Position numbers and translations under genes: made by a program. Shown here one piece after another: positions 34,186 to 43,558 of a stretch of DNA of 64,000 nt. The notes beneath the pieces were generated by a model that was not told the origin of the DNA, ran no database searches, and saw only the letters and a list, made by a program, of their open reading frames with translations. Origin of the DNA: SHAN690 sp038131955 (lineage in GTDB: Bacteria; Bacteroidota; Bacteroidia; Flavobacteriales_G; Salibacteraceae); assembly GCA_038131955.1 (NCBI GenBank), contig JAYPQK010000011.1, forward strand, positions 124,001 through 188,000, in the 5' to 3' direction. Position 1 is the first letter of the stretch. Every line of letters starts with the position of its first letter.

Positions 34186-34783
34186 ACGGGCGCGCGAGGA
34201 TTCTGTCGAGAATTATTGATAATTCGAGGAATTCCATTCCATCTAAACAGTGATTCACACAAAAGCCCGATCTGCCAATTCAAACCTATATCCTCCATTA
34301 ATCTTCTGCCGCTCCTTTGGCTTACTGCCCGTCCGGCCATGCGGGCACCCAAAAGAACCAACCGAACGAAGTGAGCTCACGCAAGTAAAAACTCAAGGCT
34401 TTGGAATCGTTGAGTAATTCGGCCAAGGCGGGGCAGGCTCTGCTCTTCATTCAGCGAAGCCTTCCCAGTCTAAGAGGTGCGTGAAGCGGACCTGAAGTTT
34501 CGCACGACCCCTGTCAAGGGAGCCACTAAAGATTTAAACCCACAAAGTATGGTCTCAAACGCATGAAGCGAGCGCAGCCTCAGTCTCGCTGCAAGCGAGA
34601 TAGACCTTGAAGGCTTCTTGATTCTTTGCTTCTTTCCCATCAAGGAGAAAGAAGGGAGAACAAAGGGTCTGGGAGCTCCTACCAATTAATTGGATAATTG
34701 CCGTCCGGAGGATCACAATTTACGTCTTGGAACAATAAAGAATTAACTTCATCGTCTCTTATCCAAGCTAACGGAACACAACT
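34186..34783. other. Long intergenic stretch, possibly a degenerate repeat element
   Basis: About 600 bases without a gene I can support. It holds several hairpins: GCCCG/CGGGC at 34327-34346, TCTCGCT-GCA-AGCGAGA at 34584-34600, and CTTCTTTC/GAAAGAAG at 34629-34654. Short open frames on the minus strand read as low-complexity basic peptides. The texture (structured, GC-richer in part, stop-poor on one strand) is that of the interspersed non-coding elements seen in many Bacteroidota genomes, but multi-copy status cannot be judged from this window. Confidence 0.5.
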
Positions 34784-35455
34784 ATGAAAATCTACGCCCG
34801 ACTACTCACACTAGCCTTATTCATCGGAATGTCAGTTTCTGCCTTTGCGCAATTGGAGACGACCGAAACTGAACCTACTTCGAGTCAAGATCGTTTTCGG
34901 TACCTCAAGCATTCTGTAGGTTTCGGCATCGTCGGTGGAGGTGAACTCAGATCGAACTATCGCGGACCTTTCTGGCCCATGCCGGGACTGGGTTATAAAT
35001 ACCACACCGAAAACGGCGCGTTTCGTGTCATGGTTGGTGGCATCTACAACAGCAGTGTCTCAGGTGGTTGGGGCTGGGGTTCCAACTACTCCGAAGGAGG
35101 CTTCAATGGACGAATTGGTTATCAATACCACGTAATGGTAGGGCGATTCATGCCGATCATCGGAGTAGATTTGGCAGGCGGATACTCAGAGTACACTTCT
35201 TCATGGGAAACAGGAAAAGAGGAGTACACCACGATGGTATTCGGCATTTCTCCTAACCTAGGATTCGAGTTTTGGATCACACCTAAACTGAGCGTTTTGA
35301 TGGACACTCGATTTGACATCTCTTACATTGACAACGAAACCAATTTCGAGAACAATGATCCATGGGGCGGTCCTCAAAACAGCTTCACCAGATCACAGGG
35401 AATGGGAACACACATCTCCCCCATCTCGAGCTTCATGGCGATCTTCCACTTCTAA
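34784..35455 (+). CDS. Outer-membrane beta-barrel protein
   Basis: Exported protein of 223 residues with signal MKIYARLLTLALFIGMSVSAFAQ. The mature chain shows alternating strands rich in Gly, Tyr and Trp (GFGIVGGGELRSNYRGPFW, GGWGWGSNYSEGGFNGRIGYQY) and ends SSFMAIFHF, the aromatic terminus recognised by the Bam machinery. It matches the general OmpW/PorT-like barrel appearance, without a specific family. Followed by a remnant of a nuclease gene. Confidence 0.82.
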   Translation: MKIYARLLTLALFIGMSVSAFAQLETTETEPTSSQDRFRYLKHSVGFGIVGGGELRSNYRGPFWPMPGLGYKYHTENGAFRVMVGGIYNSSVSGGWGWGSNYSEGGFNGRIGYQYHVMVGRFMPIIGVDLAGGYSEYTSSWETGKEEYTTMVFGISPNLGFEFWITPKLSVLMDTRFDISYIDNETNFENNDPWGGPQNSFTRSQGMGTHISPISSFMAIFHF

Positions 35456-35457
35456 GC

Positions 35458-35699
35458 TTAAGCCGATTCATATAGATGCGGTGTCGGATGGTTTTTCTAC
35501 TTTAGAAAGAACCAAAACCACACCTATGGAAACGCTAAAAGGCGTTTTTCTTAACCACGGTGAACCAACGGCAAGTCATACCTTAAAGCTGAAGTTGGAG
35601 GATGAGCTGGGAATCGAAACCGTGGTGGTCGAGCCGCGTAAACACTATCAGATCAGCGTTAGAGACGACGCTAACTTTGCCAAGGAAGACGTCGAATAA
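35458..35699 (+). pseudogene. 3' remnant of an MBL/beta-CASP RNA nuclease-like gene
   Basis: One frame after the barrel gene reads KPIHIDAVSDGFSTLERT, then METLKGVFLNHGEPTASHTL and LEDELGIETVVVEPRKHYQIS. This resembles the C-terminal end of MBL-fold beta-CASP exonucleases, where an IDGFSAHAD segment is followed by KVFLVHGEP and the end of the last strand. The entire N-terminal MBL domain is missing and the usual SAHAD motif is changed to STLER. An ATG at 35526 could start a 57-residue peptide. I read it as a gene remnant; a short unrelated gene is the alternative. Confidence 0.5.
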
Positions 35700-35774
35700 A
35701 TCAGTATCCTTGAAGCCTGAAAGCAGTGCCTCCAAAAGCACGTTCTATCGAGAGAAAATCACCTTGTTGAGGTC

Positions 35775-37697
35775 ATGAAGAAGAGAGTTTTTGTCACCGG
35801 AGCCAATGGCATGTTGGGAGCCAACATTGTGCGACTGTTGATCCAGGATGGCTATGAGGTTCACGGTTTGATCTATCCCAATAGTAATCGTGCTGTTCTT
35901 GAAGGGCTGGACATAACCATCGCGGAAGGAGACCTCTGTACCGAACTCCCCCTCGATACTTGGCTGAAGGATTGTTCATTCATCATCCACGTTGCAGCCT
36001 CCACTTCTATTTGGCCTCGGCGCAATCGAAAGATCTGGGAAGTAAATTACGATGCGACGGTAAAGCTCGCTGATGCGGCGGTTCGACAGGGTGTGGAACG
36101 CTTCGTTCACATCGGCACGGCGAATTCATTTGACCGTGGCACAAAGGCCAAACCCGGCGACGAAAAAGAGAGCAAGTATCTTGCTCGGAAATGGGGCATG
36201 GATTACATGGATTCCAAGCAGGCCATACAAGCTGAATTGGTCCGTCGCCATAAAGAAGAATCATTCCCTGTCGTAGTGGTGAACCCAACGTTCATGATCG
36301 GACCTTACGATTCTGGACCCACATCGGGAAGGCTTATCCTGAACGCTTTAGAAGGCAAGGTTCCGGGATCATCTTCGGGCGGTCGAAGCTTCGTATACAC
36401 AGGGGATGTAGCAAGAGCTACAGTCAATGCGCTGCACAAAGGGCGATTAGGAGAATGCTATCTGGCCGCTGGAGAAAACCTGTCATTCGACGAATTCTTC
36501 CGACTCGTATTTGAGCGACTCGGTGTGACGCGCCGCATCATCAAAGTGCCTCAACTCTTCGCCTTGATCGGAGGCGCTAGCCTTTCCATCATTGGACGGA
36601 TCAACAAGGTTCCACCACGGTTGAGTTTTACCATGGCAAGGATGTCTTATGACGACACGTACTACTCGAATAAGAAAGTGGTAGCAGAACTTGACATGCC
36701 TCAGACACCCTTGGATCAAGCGATCGACGAGTGTGCCAAATGGCTGAAAGACAATGGTTACGTAAAGCTTGGCAAGGGATATGCCGGTAAGACGGTCATC
36801 ATCACGGGTTCTACTCAGGGAGTTGGCAAAGCCCTGGCGCATGCCTTCCTTTCTAAAGGTGCCAATGTGTTGCTCAACGGGAGATCGGAAAGTAAAGCGC
36901 AAGCCTTGAAGGAGGAATTTACCTATGCTCGAAGCCGAGTGCTTTATGTTGCGGCCGATGTCACCAAGGAAGAAGGCGCTCGAAGCATTATCGATCAGGC
37001 CATGCAGCAATTCAACCGGATCGATGTACTCATCAACAACGCGGGAATGTCATCATATGGCGACCTCGAGGACAGCAGTCCACGGGTGATCCGCGAAGTG
37101 CTCGATTCTAATGCAACCGGATCGCTGTTGGTGACGCACTACGCGCTACCCTTCATTCGTCAGACAAAAGGTCAGATCCTCTTCATTTCCAGTTTGGCTG
37201 GACTACACGGGTTGGGCGGCCATACGATCTATTCCATGGCGAAAATGTCTCTTATCGCCCTTGCGCAGGGACTTCGCAAAGAAGTGAAGCGACACGGGGT
37301 TTATGTCGGCTACACATGCCTAGGCTTCACCGAAAATGATAGTGTAAAGAGAACCTTGGCACCCAATGGGGAATTAGAGCCGATTCCATCCCGTCCCGGG
37401 ATCAAGCCTGCATCTAAGAAGTATGCGGTCAGGATGATCATGCGCCAATTGAATCGCAAGAAATTCCGATCGGTTCACACCCTTCCGGGAAAGCTACTCT
37501 TTGTTGCCTCGCGCATTTCAGAAGGCCTTCCAATGTTCGCCTTGAAGAAAGGTTACGACGCGGAACGTAAGTTCTTAGAAGGTATTAAGCAAAAGCGTGA
37601 GCAAGCTGCTAAGGCGAACGAAGCAAAGTCAGAATCCTCTCAATCTCAGGAGAGAGAGTCTGCTCGCTCTTCTTCGGATGTGGTAAGTAAGGGATAA
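35775..37697 (+). CDS. Two-domain SDR fusion: epimerase/reductase plus classical short-chain dehydrogenase
   Basis: Protein of 640 residues combining two NAD(P) domains. Residues 1-330 are an extended SDR (dihydroflavonol-reductase or 3-beta-HSD-like): VFVTGANGMLGANIV, HVAASTSIWP, and active-site YMDSK. Residues 345-600 are a classical SDR: TVIITGSTQGVGKALAHAF, INNAGMSSYG, SSLAGLHGLGGHTIYSMAK with Tyr-x3-Lys. The tail (EAKSESSQSQERESARSSS) is low complexity. Two consecutive reductions or oxidations of one lipid or isoprenoid-like substrate are possible, but no substrate can be read. No frameshift at the junction, so the fusion is real in this assembly. Confidence 0.87.
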   Translation: MKKRVFVTGANGMLGANIVRLLIQDGYEVHGLIYPNSNRAVLEGLDITIAEGDLCTELPLDTWLKDCSFIIHVAASTSIWPRRNRKIWEVNYDATVKLADAAVRQGVERFVHIGTANSFDRGTKAKPGDEKESKYLARKWGMDYMDSKQAIQAELVRRHKEESFPVVVVNPTFMIGPYDSGPTSGRLILNALEGKVPGSSSGGRSFVYTGDVARATVNALHKGRLGECYLAAGENLSFDEFFRLVFERLGVTRRIIKVPQLFALIGGASLSIIGRINKVPPRLSFTMARMSYDDTYYSNKKVVAELDMPQTPLDQAIDECAKWLKDNGYVKLGKGYAGKTVIITGSTQGVGKALAHAFLSKGANVLLNGRSESKAQALKEEFTYARSRVLYVAADVTKEEGARSIIDQAMQQFNRIDVLINNAGMSSYGDLEDSSPRVIREVLDSNATGSLLVTHYALPFIRQTKGQILFISSLAGLHGLGGHTIYSMAKMSLIALAQGLRKEVKRHGVYVGYTCLGFTENDSVKRTLAPNGELEPIPSRPGIKPASKKYAVRMIMRQLNRKKFRSVHTLPGKLLFVASRISEGLPMFALKKGYDAERKFLEGIKQKREQAAKANEAKSESSQSQERESARSSSDVVSKG

Positions 37698-37703
37698 ACC
37701 CAA

Positions 37704-40700
37704 TTACATATTCCTCCTATACTGACCTCCCACTTCAAATAGCGAGCTGGTCACTTGACCCAAGGAGCAATACTTGCAGACCTCCAACAATTCTTCGAAC
37801 ATGTTGCGGTTGTTGATCGCCGCCAATTGAAGCCCACGAAGTAACTCCTCTTGCCTGTCGCCAAAGGCTTCGTGCAATCGGTTCAGCATACTGATCTGGT
37901 ACTCCTTCTCCTCGGTGGTCGCGCGGATCACCTCCTTCGGCAAGATCGTCGGACTTCCCTTTGAACTCAAGAAGGTGTTCACCCCAATGATCGGGAACTC
38001 GCCGGTATGCTTCAAGGTCTCGTAGTACAAACTCTCATCCTGGATCTTTCCACGCTGATACATAGTTTCCATGGCGCCTAGCACCCCACCGCGCTCTGTG
38101 ATGCGGTCGAATTCTGCCAGTACGGCTTCTTCTACCAGATCCGTGAGTTCTTCGATGATGAAGGAACCTTGAAGTGGATTCTCATTCTTCGCCAAGCCCA
38201 GCTCCTTGTTGATGATCAACTGTATCGCCATGGCCCGACGCACACTCTCCTCCGTTGGAGTCGTGATCGCTTCGTCGTAGGCATTGGTGTGAAGTGAGTT
38301 ACAGTTGTCATAGATCGCGTATAGCGCCTGAAGCGTAGTACGGATATCGTTGAAATCAATCTCCTGCGCGTGTAGGCTTCGTCCACTCGTTTGGATGTGG
38401 TACTTCAGCATCTGTGCGCGTGGGTTTGCACCGTACTTCTGCTTGAGCGCCTTCGCCCAGAGTCTTCTAGCTACACGACCGATCACGGCGTATTCAGGAT
38501 CGATACCGTTGCTAAAGAAGAAACTCAAGTTCGGTCCGAAGGCATTGATGTCCATGCCTCGACTCAGGTAGTACTCCACATATGTGAAGCCATTCGCCAA
38601 GGTGAAGGCCAACTGCGTGATCGGGTTTGCTCCGGCTTCGGCAATGTGATAACCGCTGATCGAAACAGAATAGAAGTTACGCACCTTGTGAGCAATGAAA
38701 CTCTCCTGCGCGTCTCCCATCAATCGAAGGGCAAACTCCGTACTGAAGATGCACGTATTCTGCGCTTGGTCCTCCTTCAAGATGTCTGCCTGAACCGTAC
38801 CTCGAACCACGCTCATGGTCTCAGCCTTGATCTTCGCGTACACGTCCTTATCCAATACTTGATCACCCGTTACGCCGAGTAGCATCAATCCAAGTCCGTC
38901 ATTTCCTTCCGGCAGCTCCCCTTGGTACTTCGGACGCTCGAGTCCCTTGTCATCCCAAAGGTCTTTCAGCTTGGCTTCCACCTTTGACTCAAGACCATTG
39001 GCCTTGATGTACTTTTCACAAGCCTGATCGATGGCGGCATTCATGAAAAATCCGAGCAACATCGGAGCCGGACCGTTGATGGTCATCGATACCGAAGTCT
39101 TCGGGTCGGAAAGGTCGAATCCTGAATACAGCTTCTTCGCGTCGTCGAGGCAGCAGATGCTCACACCGGAGTTACCCACCTTACCATAGATATCAGGACG
39201 ATGATCCGGGTCGTTACCGTAAAGGGTCACCGAGTCAAATGCCGTACTCAATCGTTTGGCCGGCATACCCAAACTCACGTAGTGGAATCGTCGGTTGGTA
39301 CGCTCAGGTCCACCCTCTCCGGCGAACATTCTCGTAGGATCTTCTCCTTCGCGCTTGAATGGGAACAATCCGGACGTGTATGGGAACTGACCAGGCACAT
39401 TCTCCTGAAGGCTCCAACGGAGGATGTCTCCCCAACTACGGTACTTCGGCGTAGCCACCTTCGGGATCTGAGAATGACTCAAGCTCTCGGTATGGGTCTT
39501 TACCTTGATCTCCTTGTCGCGGACGGTGAAGGTGTAGAACTCATCCTTGTAGCGCTGCATCTGGTTTGCAAAGTCTTGAAGAAGATCCCAGTTGTGCGGA
39601 TCGAGGTCTTTCTTGACCTCATCAAATTTCTCTTGAAGCGACTTCGCTAGATCTCCCTCACCAACTTCATGGATGGTGCGTGAAAGGGCGTACAAGCGAT
39701 CTGCGATCTCGCTTTGTTCCTTGGCCCATTTGTCATAGGCGCGGTTGTTCTCAGAGATCTCACTGAGGTAGCGCGTTCTGTTCGGTGGAATAATGAACAC
39801 CTTTTCGCTCATCTCGTCGGTGATCTCGAAAGTGGAAGTCAACTCCTTGGCCCCCGCCTTTTCGACCAACAAGTCCATGATCGCTTTGTATAAGGTGTTC
39901 GTACCTGGGTCGTTGAACTGACTCGCGATGGTACCGAATACCGGAATATCCTCTTCCTTGGCGTCCCACATCTGGTGGTTACGCTGGTACTGCTTCTTCA
40001 CATCGCGGATCGCATCCAAGGCACCGCGCTTGTCGAACTTATTCACCGCAACGATGTCGGCGAAATCCAGCATGTCGATTTTCTCGAGTTGGGTGGCAGC
40101 ACCGAATTCAGGAGTCATCACATACAGACTCGCATCGCTGTGATCCAAGATCTCGGTGTCACTCTGACCGATACCAGATGTTTCGAGGATGATGAGGTCA
40201 AATTGAGCAGCCTTCAGGATGGAAAGTGCTTCTTTCACATGCTTGCTCAAGGCCAAGTTGCTCTGACGAGTCGCAAGCGAACGCATATACACGCGCTCAT
40301 TGCGGATAGCATTCATGCGGATACGGTCACCCAATAGAGCGCCACCGGTTCTTCTCTTCGATGGGTCTACCGAGACGATGGCCAAAGTCTTGTTTGGAAA
40401 ATCTATCAAGAAGCGACGGACCAATTCATCCACCAACGAACTCTTCCCTGCTCCACCTGTACCAGTGATACCGAGGATGGGTGCGTTGCTCTTGTCCGCC
40501 AACTGACGAACCTTCTCCATTTCCTCCTTGAAGCCGTCGGGATTATTCTCTGCCGCAGAGATCAGTCGAGCTATGGATGGTTTATCCTTCACAGACAAAT
40601 GCTTCACCTCACCATTCAGGTTCATCCCCGTAGCGAAGTCACACTTTTCGAGCATGTCGTTGATCATGCCTTGAAGGCCCATGGAACGACCATCGTCTGG

Positions 40701-41069
40701 ATGATAGATGCGAGCAATACCGTAGTCGTGAAGTTCCTTGATCTCCTCAGGTAGGATAGTACCGCCTCCACCGCCAAAAATGCGAATATGCTCTGCCCCT
40801 TTCTCTTTGAGTAGATCGTACATGTATTTGAAGTACTCCATGTGTCCACCTTGGTAGCTGGTCATCGCAATGGCCTGAGCATCTTCCTGAATGGCCGTAT
40901 TCACGACTTCCTCCACGCTGCGGTCGTGTCCGAGGTGGATCACTTCTGCTCCGGTGCTCTGGATGATGCGGCGCATGATGTTGATGGCGGCATCATGGCC
41001 ATCAAAGAGAGAAGCTGCGGTTACTACGCGGATCTTATGCTTTGGTTGGTACGGTGCTGCTTGTTGCAT
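37704..41069 (-). CDS. icmF: Fused isobutyryl-CoA mutase IcmF (B12 domain, GTPase chaperone, mutase)
   Basis: Protein of 1121 residues from the ATG at 41069. Order: coenzyme B12-binding domain with DGHD (residues 23-26) and SYQGGH; MeaI-type G-protein domain with P-loop GITGTGGAGKSS near 200-211; then the TIM-barrel acyl-CoA mutase (YVSLGMPAKRLSTAFDSVTLYG, SISGYHIAEAGANPITQ, FFFSNGID). IcmF interconverts isobutyryl- and n-butyryl-CoA (some also act on pivalyl- or isovaleryl-CoA) and the G domain loads and protects the cofactor. A TTG further upstream (41096) is unlikely because the -7 box overlaps it. Monocistronic. Confidence 0.94.
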   Translation of the reverse strand: MQQAAPYQPKHKIRVVTAASLFDGHDAAINIMRRIIQSTGAEVIHLGHDRSVEEVVNTAIQEDAQAIAMTSYQGGHMEYFKYMYDLLKEKGAEHIRIFGGGGGTILPEEIKELHDYGIARIYHPDDGRSMGLQGMINDMLEKCDFATGMNLNGEVKHLSVKDKPSIARLISAAENNPDGFKEEMEKVRQLADKSNAPILGITGTGGAGKSSLVDELVRRFLIDFPNKTLAIVSVDPSKRRTGGALLGDRIRMNAIRNERVYMRSLATRQSNLALSKHVKEALSILKAAQFDLIILETSGIGQSDTEILDHSDASLYVMTPEFGAATQLEKIDMLDFADIVAVNKFDKRGALDAIRDVKKQYQRNHQMWDAKEEDIPVFGTIASQFNDPGTNTLYKAIMDLLVEKAGAKELTSTFEITDEMSEKVFIIPPNRTRYLSEISENNRAYDKWAKEQSEIADRLYALSRTIHEVGEGDLAKSLQEKFDEVKKDLDPHNWDLLQDFANQMQRYKDEFYTFTVRDKEIKVKTHTESLSHSQIPKVATPKYRSWGDILRWSLQENVPGQFPYTSGLFPFKREGEDPTRMFAGEGGPERTNRRFHYVSLGMPAKRLSTAFDSVTLYGNDPDHRPDIYGKVGNSGVSICCLDDAKKLYSGFDLSDPKTSVSMTINGPAPMLLGFFMNAAIDQACEKYIKANGLESKVEAKLKDLWDDKGLERPKYQGELPEGNDGLGLMLLGVTGDQVLDKDVYAKIKAETMSVVRGTVQADILKEDQAQNTCIFSTEFALRLMGDAQESFIAHKVRNFYSVSISGYHIAEAGANPITQLAFTLANGFTYVEYYLSRGMDINAFGPNLSFFFSNGIDPEYAVIGRVARRLWAKALKQKYGANPRAQMLKYHIQTSGRSLHAQEIDFNDIRTTLQALYAIYDNCNSLHTNAYDEAITTPTEESVRRAMAIQLIINKELGLAKNENPLQGSFIIEELTDLVEEAVLAEFDRITERGGVLGAMETMYQRGKIQDESLYYETLKHTGEFPIIGVNTFLSSKGSPTILPKEVIRATTEEKEYQISMLNRLHEAFGDRQEELLRGLQLAAINNRNMFEELLEVCKYCSLGQVTSSLFEVGGQYRRNM

Positions 41070-41093
41070 GAAACGTGCGGTTTGTGAGGCTTG

Positions 41094-41101
41094 CAAAAGT
41101 A
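41094..41101 (-). promoter_or_regulatory. -7 promoter box of icmF
   Basis: Plus-strand CAAAAGTA is TACTTTTG on the minus strand, 25 bases before the ATG at 41069; its position argues for that start. Confidence 0.5.
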
Positions 41102-41158
41102 AGAAACCGCAATGGTATGGAAGGGTTCATCCTAACCCCAAGAATCGACTAGAACGTA

Positions 41159-41650
41159 TCACTCATTCACGGTAGGTACCTTCTTGCTGGATTTCTCCTC
41201 ACGTGGTACTCCCGGCCGGTCGCCTGGCAAAGGCATCACGGATGCTCCTCCTTCACCATCCCTGGCTTTCTTCTGGCGCATCTCACGCTTTGGTGGCTCC
41301 GGGATAGGACGACCCAATACTTTTCCTTCTTCAGGAGCATCCATCATCGGAGGAAGTTGGAGGATGTACTGATAATGGTAGTGATAGCTCTTCTTGTGCT
41401 TATGCGTGCTCACGCTGGTCGCCTTCACCTCATAACCCGCAGTTCGATAATTCTCAATGATGCGAATCAACTTTTGCTTTGCTGTCAGAATATCAACGAA
41501 TTCCTCCGATTCGATCGTTTGTCGTGCCTCCATGATATGGATTGCGGCAGTGTTTTTACCAGAGTGTTCCGAATAGTCGATGAACATGGTTTGCGCTTTC
41601 GAAGTGAACGAAAAAGCAAGAACAAAAAGGATGGATGCAATCGTTTTCAT
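41159..41650 (-). CDS. Secreted protein of unknown function
   Basis: Protein of 163 residues from ATG 41650 with signal MKTIASILFVLAFSFTSKAQ. The first half is a small alpha/beta domain (IDYSEHSGKNTAAIHIMEAR, IRIIENYRTAGYEVKATSVS). It continues with a His-rich strand KHKKSYHYHYQYILQL and a Pro/Arg/Glu-rich, probably disordered end. No family recognised. An in-frame upstream ATG (41695) would spoil the signal peptide. Confidence 0.75.
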   Translation of the reverse strand: MKTIASILFVLAFSFTSKAQTMFIDYSEHSGKNTAAIHIMEARQTIESEEFVDILTAKQKLIRIIENYRTAGYEVKATSVSTHKHKKSYHYHYQYILQLPPMMDAPEEGKVLGRPIPEPPKREMRQKKARDGEGGASVMPLPGDRPGVPREEKSSKKVPTVNE

Positions 41651-41719
41651 ATCTACTAAAATTGAGGCGAAAGATAGATAGAGTTTCAACTCCATTCAAT
41701 GCCTAAAATCATGTCCTAC

Positions 41720-43555
41720 TCAGAGCGGACCAAAGAGTCCATAGTCCCGATCTCTTCCTTGTTCTCCAGAGATCATGATGTGGTCGATCTGAATGCTATC
41801 GCCTTCCGGATTCCAGACATAGGCCTTCAGCGTACCGCCGGATTCAAAGCCAGGAAGTTCTTCCAGGTTCCCACCAATGAAAACCGTTTGGTTCGGGCCC
41901 GCCTGACGAAAATCTCGTAAGTGACTGGAGCGCCATGCTTCTCGGCCATCTTCTGATTTCCATTCATACACCAACTGGCTACTACCCACCTTTCCCTTAA
42001 AATCTGCCATGACCTCAAAGAAGGTGTAGCGATCATCCCAGTCAGCCGCGAAGGTGTAGGATATGGCCCATCCAAACTCCTCGTCGGTCAACGCATGTGA
42101 AGCAGTATCTAAAGCAAGTACGGTTCCTGTGTTCATAGGAGCGCGAAGAAGGAAGTTAGCACCGGCCGTGTGATAGCTTCGTCCACTGAAAAAACTTGGA
42201 TAATACCACTGAGCCGTGGTCAGGAACTCAGGAACCGAGGCCGGTGTGGTAACGATCACGAGTCCCTCGGTAGAAGTGGTGTCCAAGTAGTGACTCCACA
42301 ACCCTTCGTTCCATATCGGTTCGATGAGCTGGACCTTACTAAAGTCAGCGATCCTTTCGCGCTCCAAAAATTCGGCCGCATCCTGTCGGATATCCGCTAC
42401 TACTTTGATCTTGATATCCTTGAATTCGTCGGGAAGCTCTGACCTCACATCCTCAACAAAGCGAAGCGGGTCTTGATATTCGGTTCGCAGATTATGCCCT
42501 ACATGATCGCGCGGACCAAATAGGGTGTATCCTCCCAAGACGATGAATGAGAGGGAGATCAACTTGACCGTAGTGTTCTGAAGGTGTTCAGAGAAACTCG
42601 CTACCAATAATACCAAGAAAGGAAAGGTGAAGAACATGCTACCATAGTGCATCAAAGCGCTGACGGCGTGCGAATACCAAAAAGCGATCAAATAGGGAAT
42701 AAGCCACATCCCTAGAAGAAGCATTCGATCCAGCCAGATCGATCGCTTCAGATCAAATTGAAGCATACCGCTCAGGATAAGAAGCAAGGCTAATCCGCCG
42801 ACCAACCATGAGTAGTGAAAGCTGTAGGCAATGAGCTCCATCCAAAAGTCTCCTGCCGGAGGTTGCAACCAATCTCCAATTCCCCCTATGGAAAGATGTC
42901 CGAGTGTAATATTGAGATGAGGGAGCCACAACACAACGGCGATGAGGGCCCCGACGATCAAATACTTCAATTGTCGCCGGTCTGCTTTGAAGGGGGTTAT
43001 CAAAAGACTCACCACCAGTACCTGTAGCAATGCGAAATAATGGGTGTATCCTGCTAGGGCTGCTGCTAGCGCGAAGGCAACCAATTGTCCGTTCTTCTCC
43101 TCTTTCAGATAGCGCAACAGAAAAAGCGCTGCCAGTAGAACAAAGAACAATCCACAAGCATAGGGTCGCGCCCACTGGCTGTAGGTAACTCCGTACTGCA
43201 ACACCGCCATCAAGGATGCAGAAACCCAAGCCGTACGGATGGAAAACATCGACCTTGCTAAAGCAAACATGACCCAGACCGATGCGATACCCGTCAAAAT
43301 GAATGGCAGTTTTACCACCCACGGGGAATATCCGAAGAGACCGGTCCAGACCCAAAGGAACCATTGCACTAATCCGGGGTGACCATCAATACGGATCCCC
43401 TGATCGATGAGTTGATCGAAGGAATCAAATCGCGTACGGAGCAAAGCGCTGATCTCGTCGTGGTGGAAATCCATGACGGGAAATCCATAAAAACGTACGA
43501 CAGCCGCGACGAAAAGAATGAATAAGAGAAACCGATGTGACTTGAACCAGCCCAC
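41720..43555 (-). CDS. GT39-type membrane glycosyltransferase (PMT/ArnT-like)
   Basis: Integral membrane protein of 611 residues with about ten transmembrane helices in the first 370 residues, then a globular extracytoplasmic domain. The N-terminus FPVMDFHHDEISALLRTRF contains the acidic pair after the first helix typical of dolichyl/undecaprenyl-phosphate-sugar mannosyltransferases (PMT_2), and IRIDGHPGLVQWFLWVWT matches the next segment. It probably transfers a sugar from a polyprenyl phosphate donor to a lipid or protein on the periplasmic side. The start is a GTG, three bases after the methyltransferase stop. Confidence 0.87.
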   Translation of the reverse strand: MGWFKSHRFLLFILFVAAVVRFYGFPVMDFHHDEISALLRTRFDSFDQLIDQGIRIDGHPGLVQWFLWVWTGLFGYSPWVVKLPFILTGIASVWVMFALARSMFSIRTAWVSASLMAVLQYGVTYSQWARPYACGLFFVLLAALFLLRYLKEEKNGQLVAFALAAALAGYTHYFALLQVLVVSLLITPFKADRRQLKYLIVGALIAVVLWLPHLNITLGHLSIGGIGDWLQPPAGDFWMELIAYSFHYSWLVGGLALLLILSGMLQFDLKRSIWLDRMLLLGMWLIPYLIAFWYSHAVSALMHYGSMFFTFPFLVLLVASFSEHLQNTTVKLISLSFIVLGGYTLFGPRDHVGHNLRTEYQDPLRFVEDVRSELPDEFKDIKIKVVADIRQDAAEFLERERIADFSKVQLIEPIWNEGLWSHYLDTTSTEGLVIVTTPASVPEFLTTAQWYYPSFFSGRSYHTAGANFLLRAPMNTGTVLALDTASHALTDEEFGWAISYTFAADWDDRYTFFEVMADFKGKVGSSQLVYEWKSEDGREAWRSSHLRDFRQAGPNQTVFIGGNLEELPGFESGGTLKAYVWNPEGDSIQIDHIMISGEQGRDRDYGLFGPL

Positions 43556-43558
43556 GGA

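Noticed and set aside
34470..34685. 71-codon minus-strand frame in the long intergenic stretch
   Set aside because: Low-complexity basic peptide with hairpins in the DNA; no support as protein.
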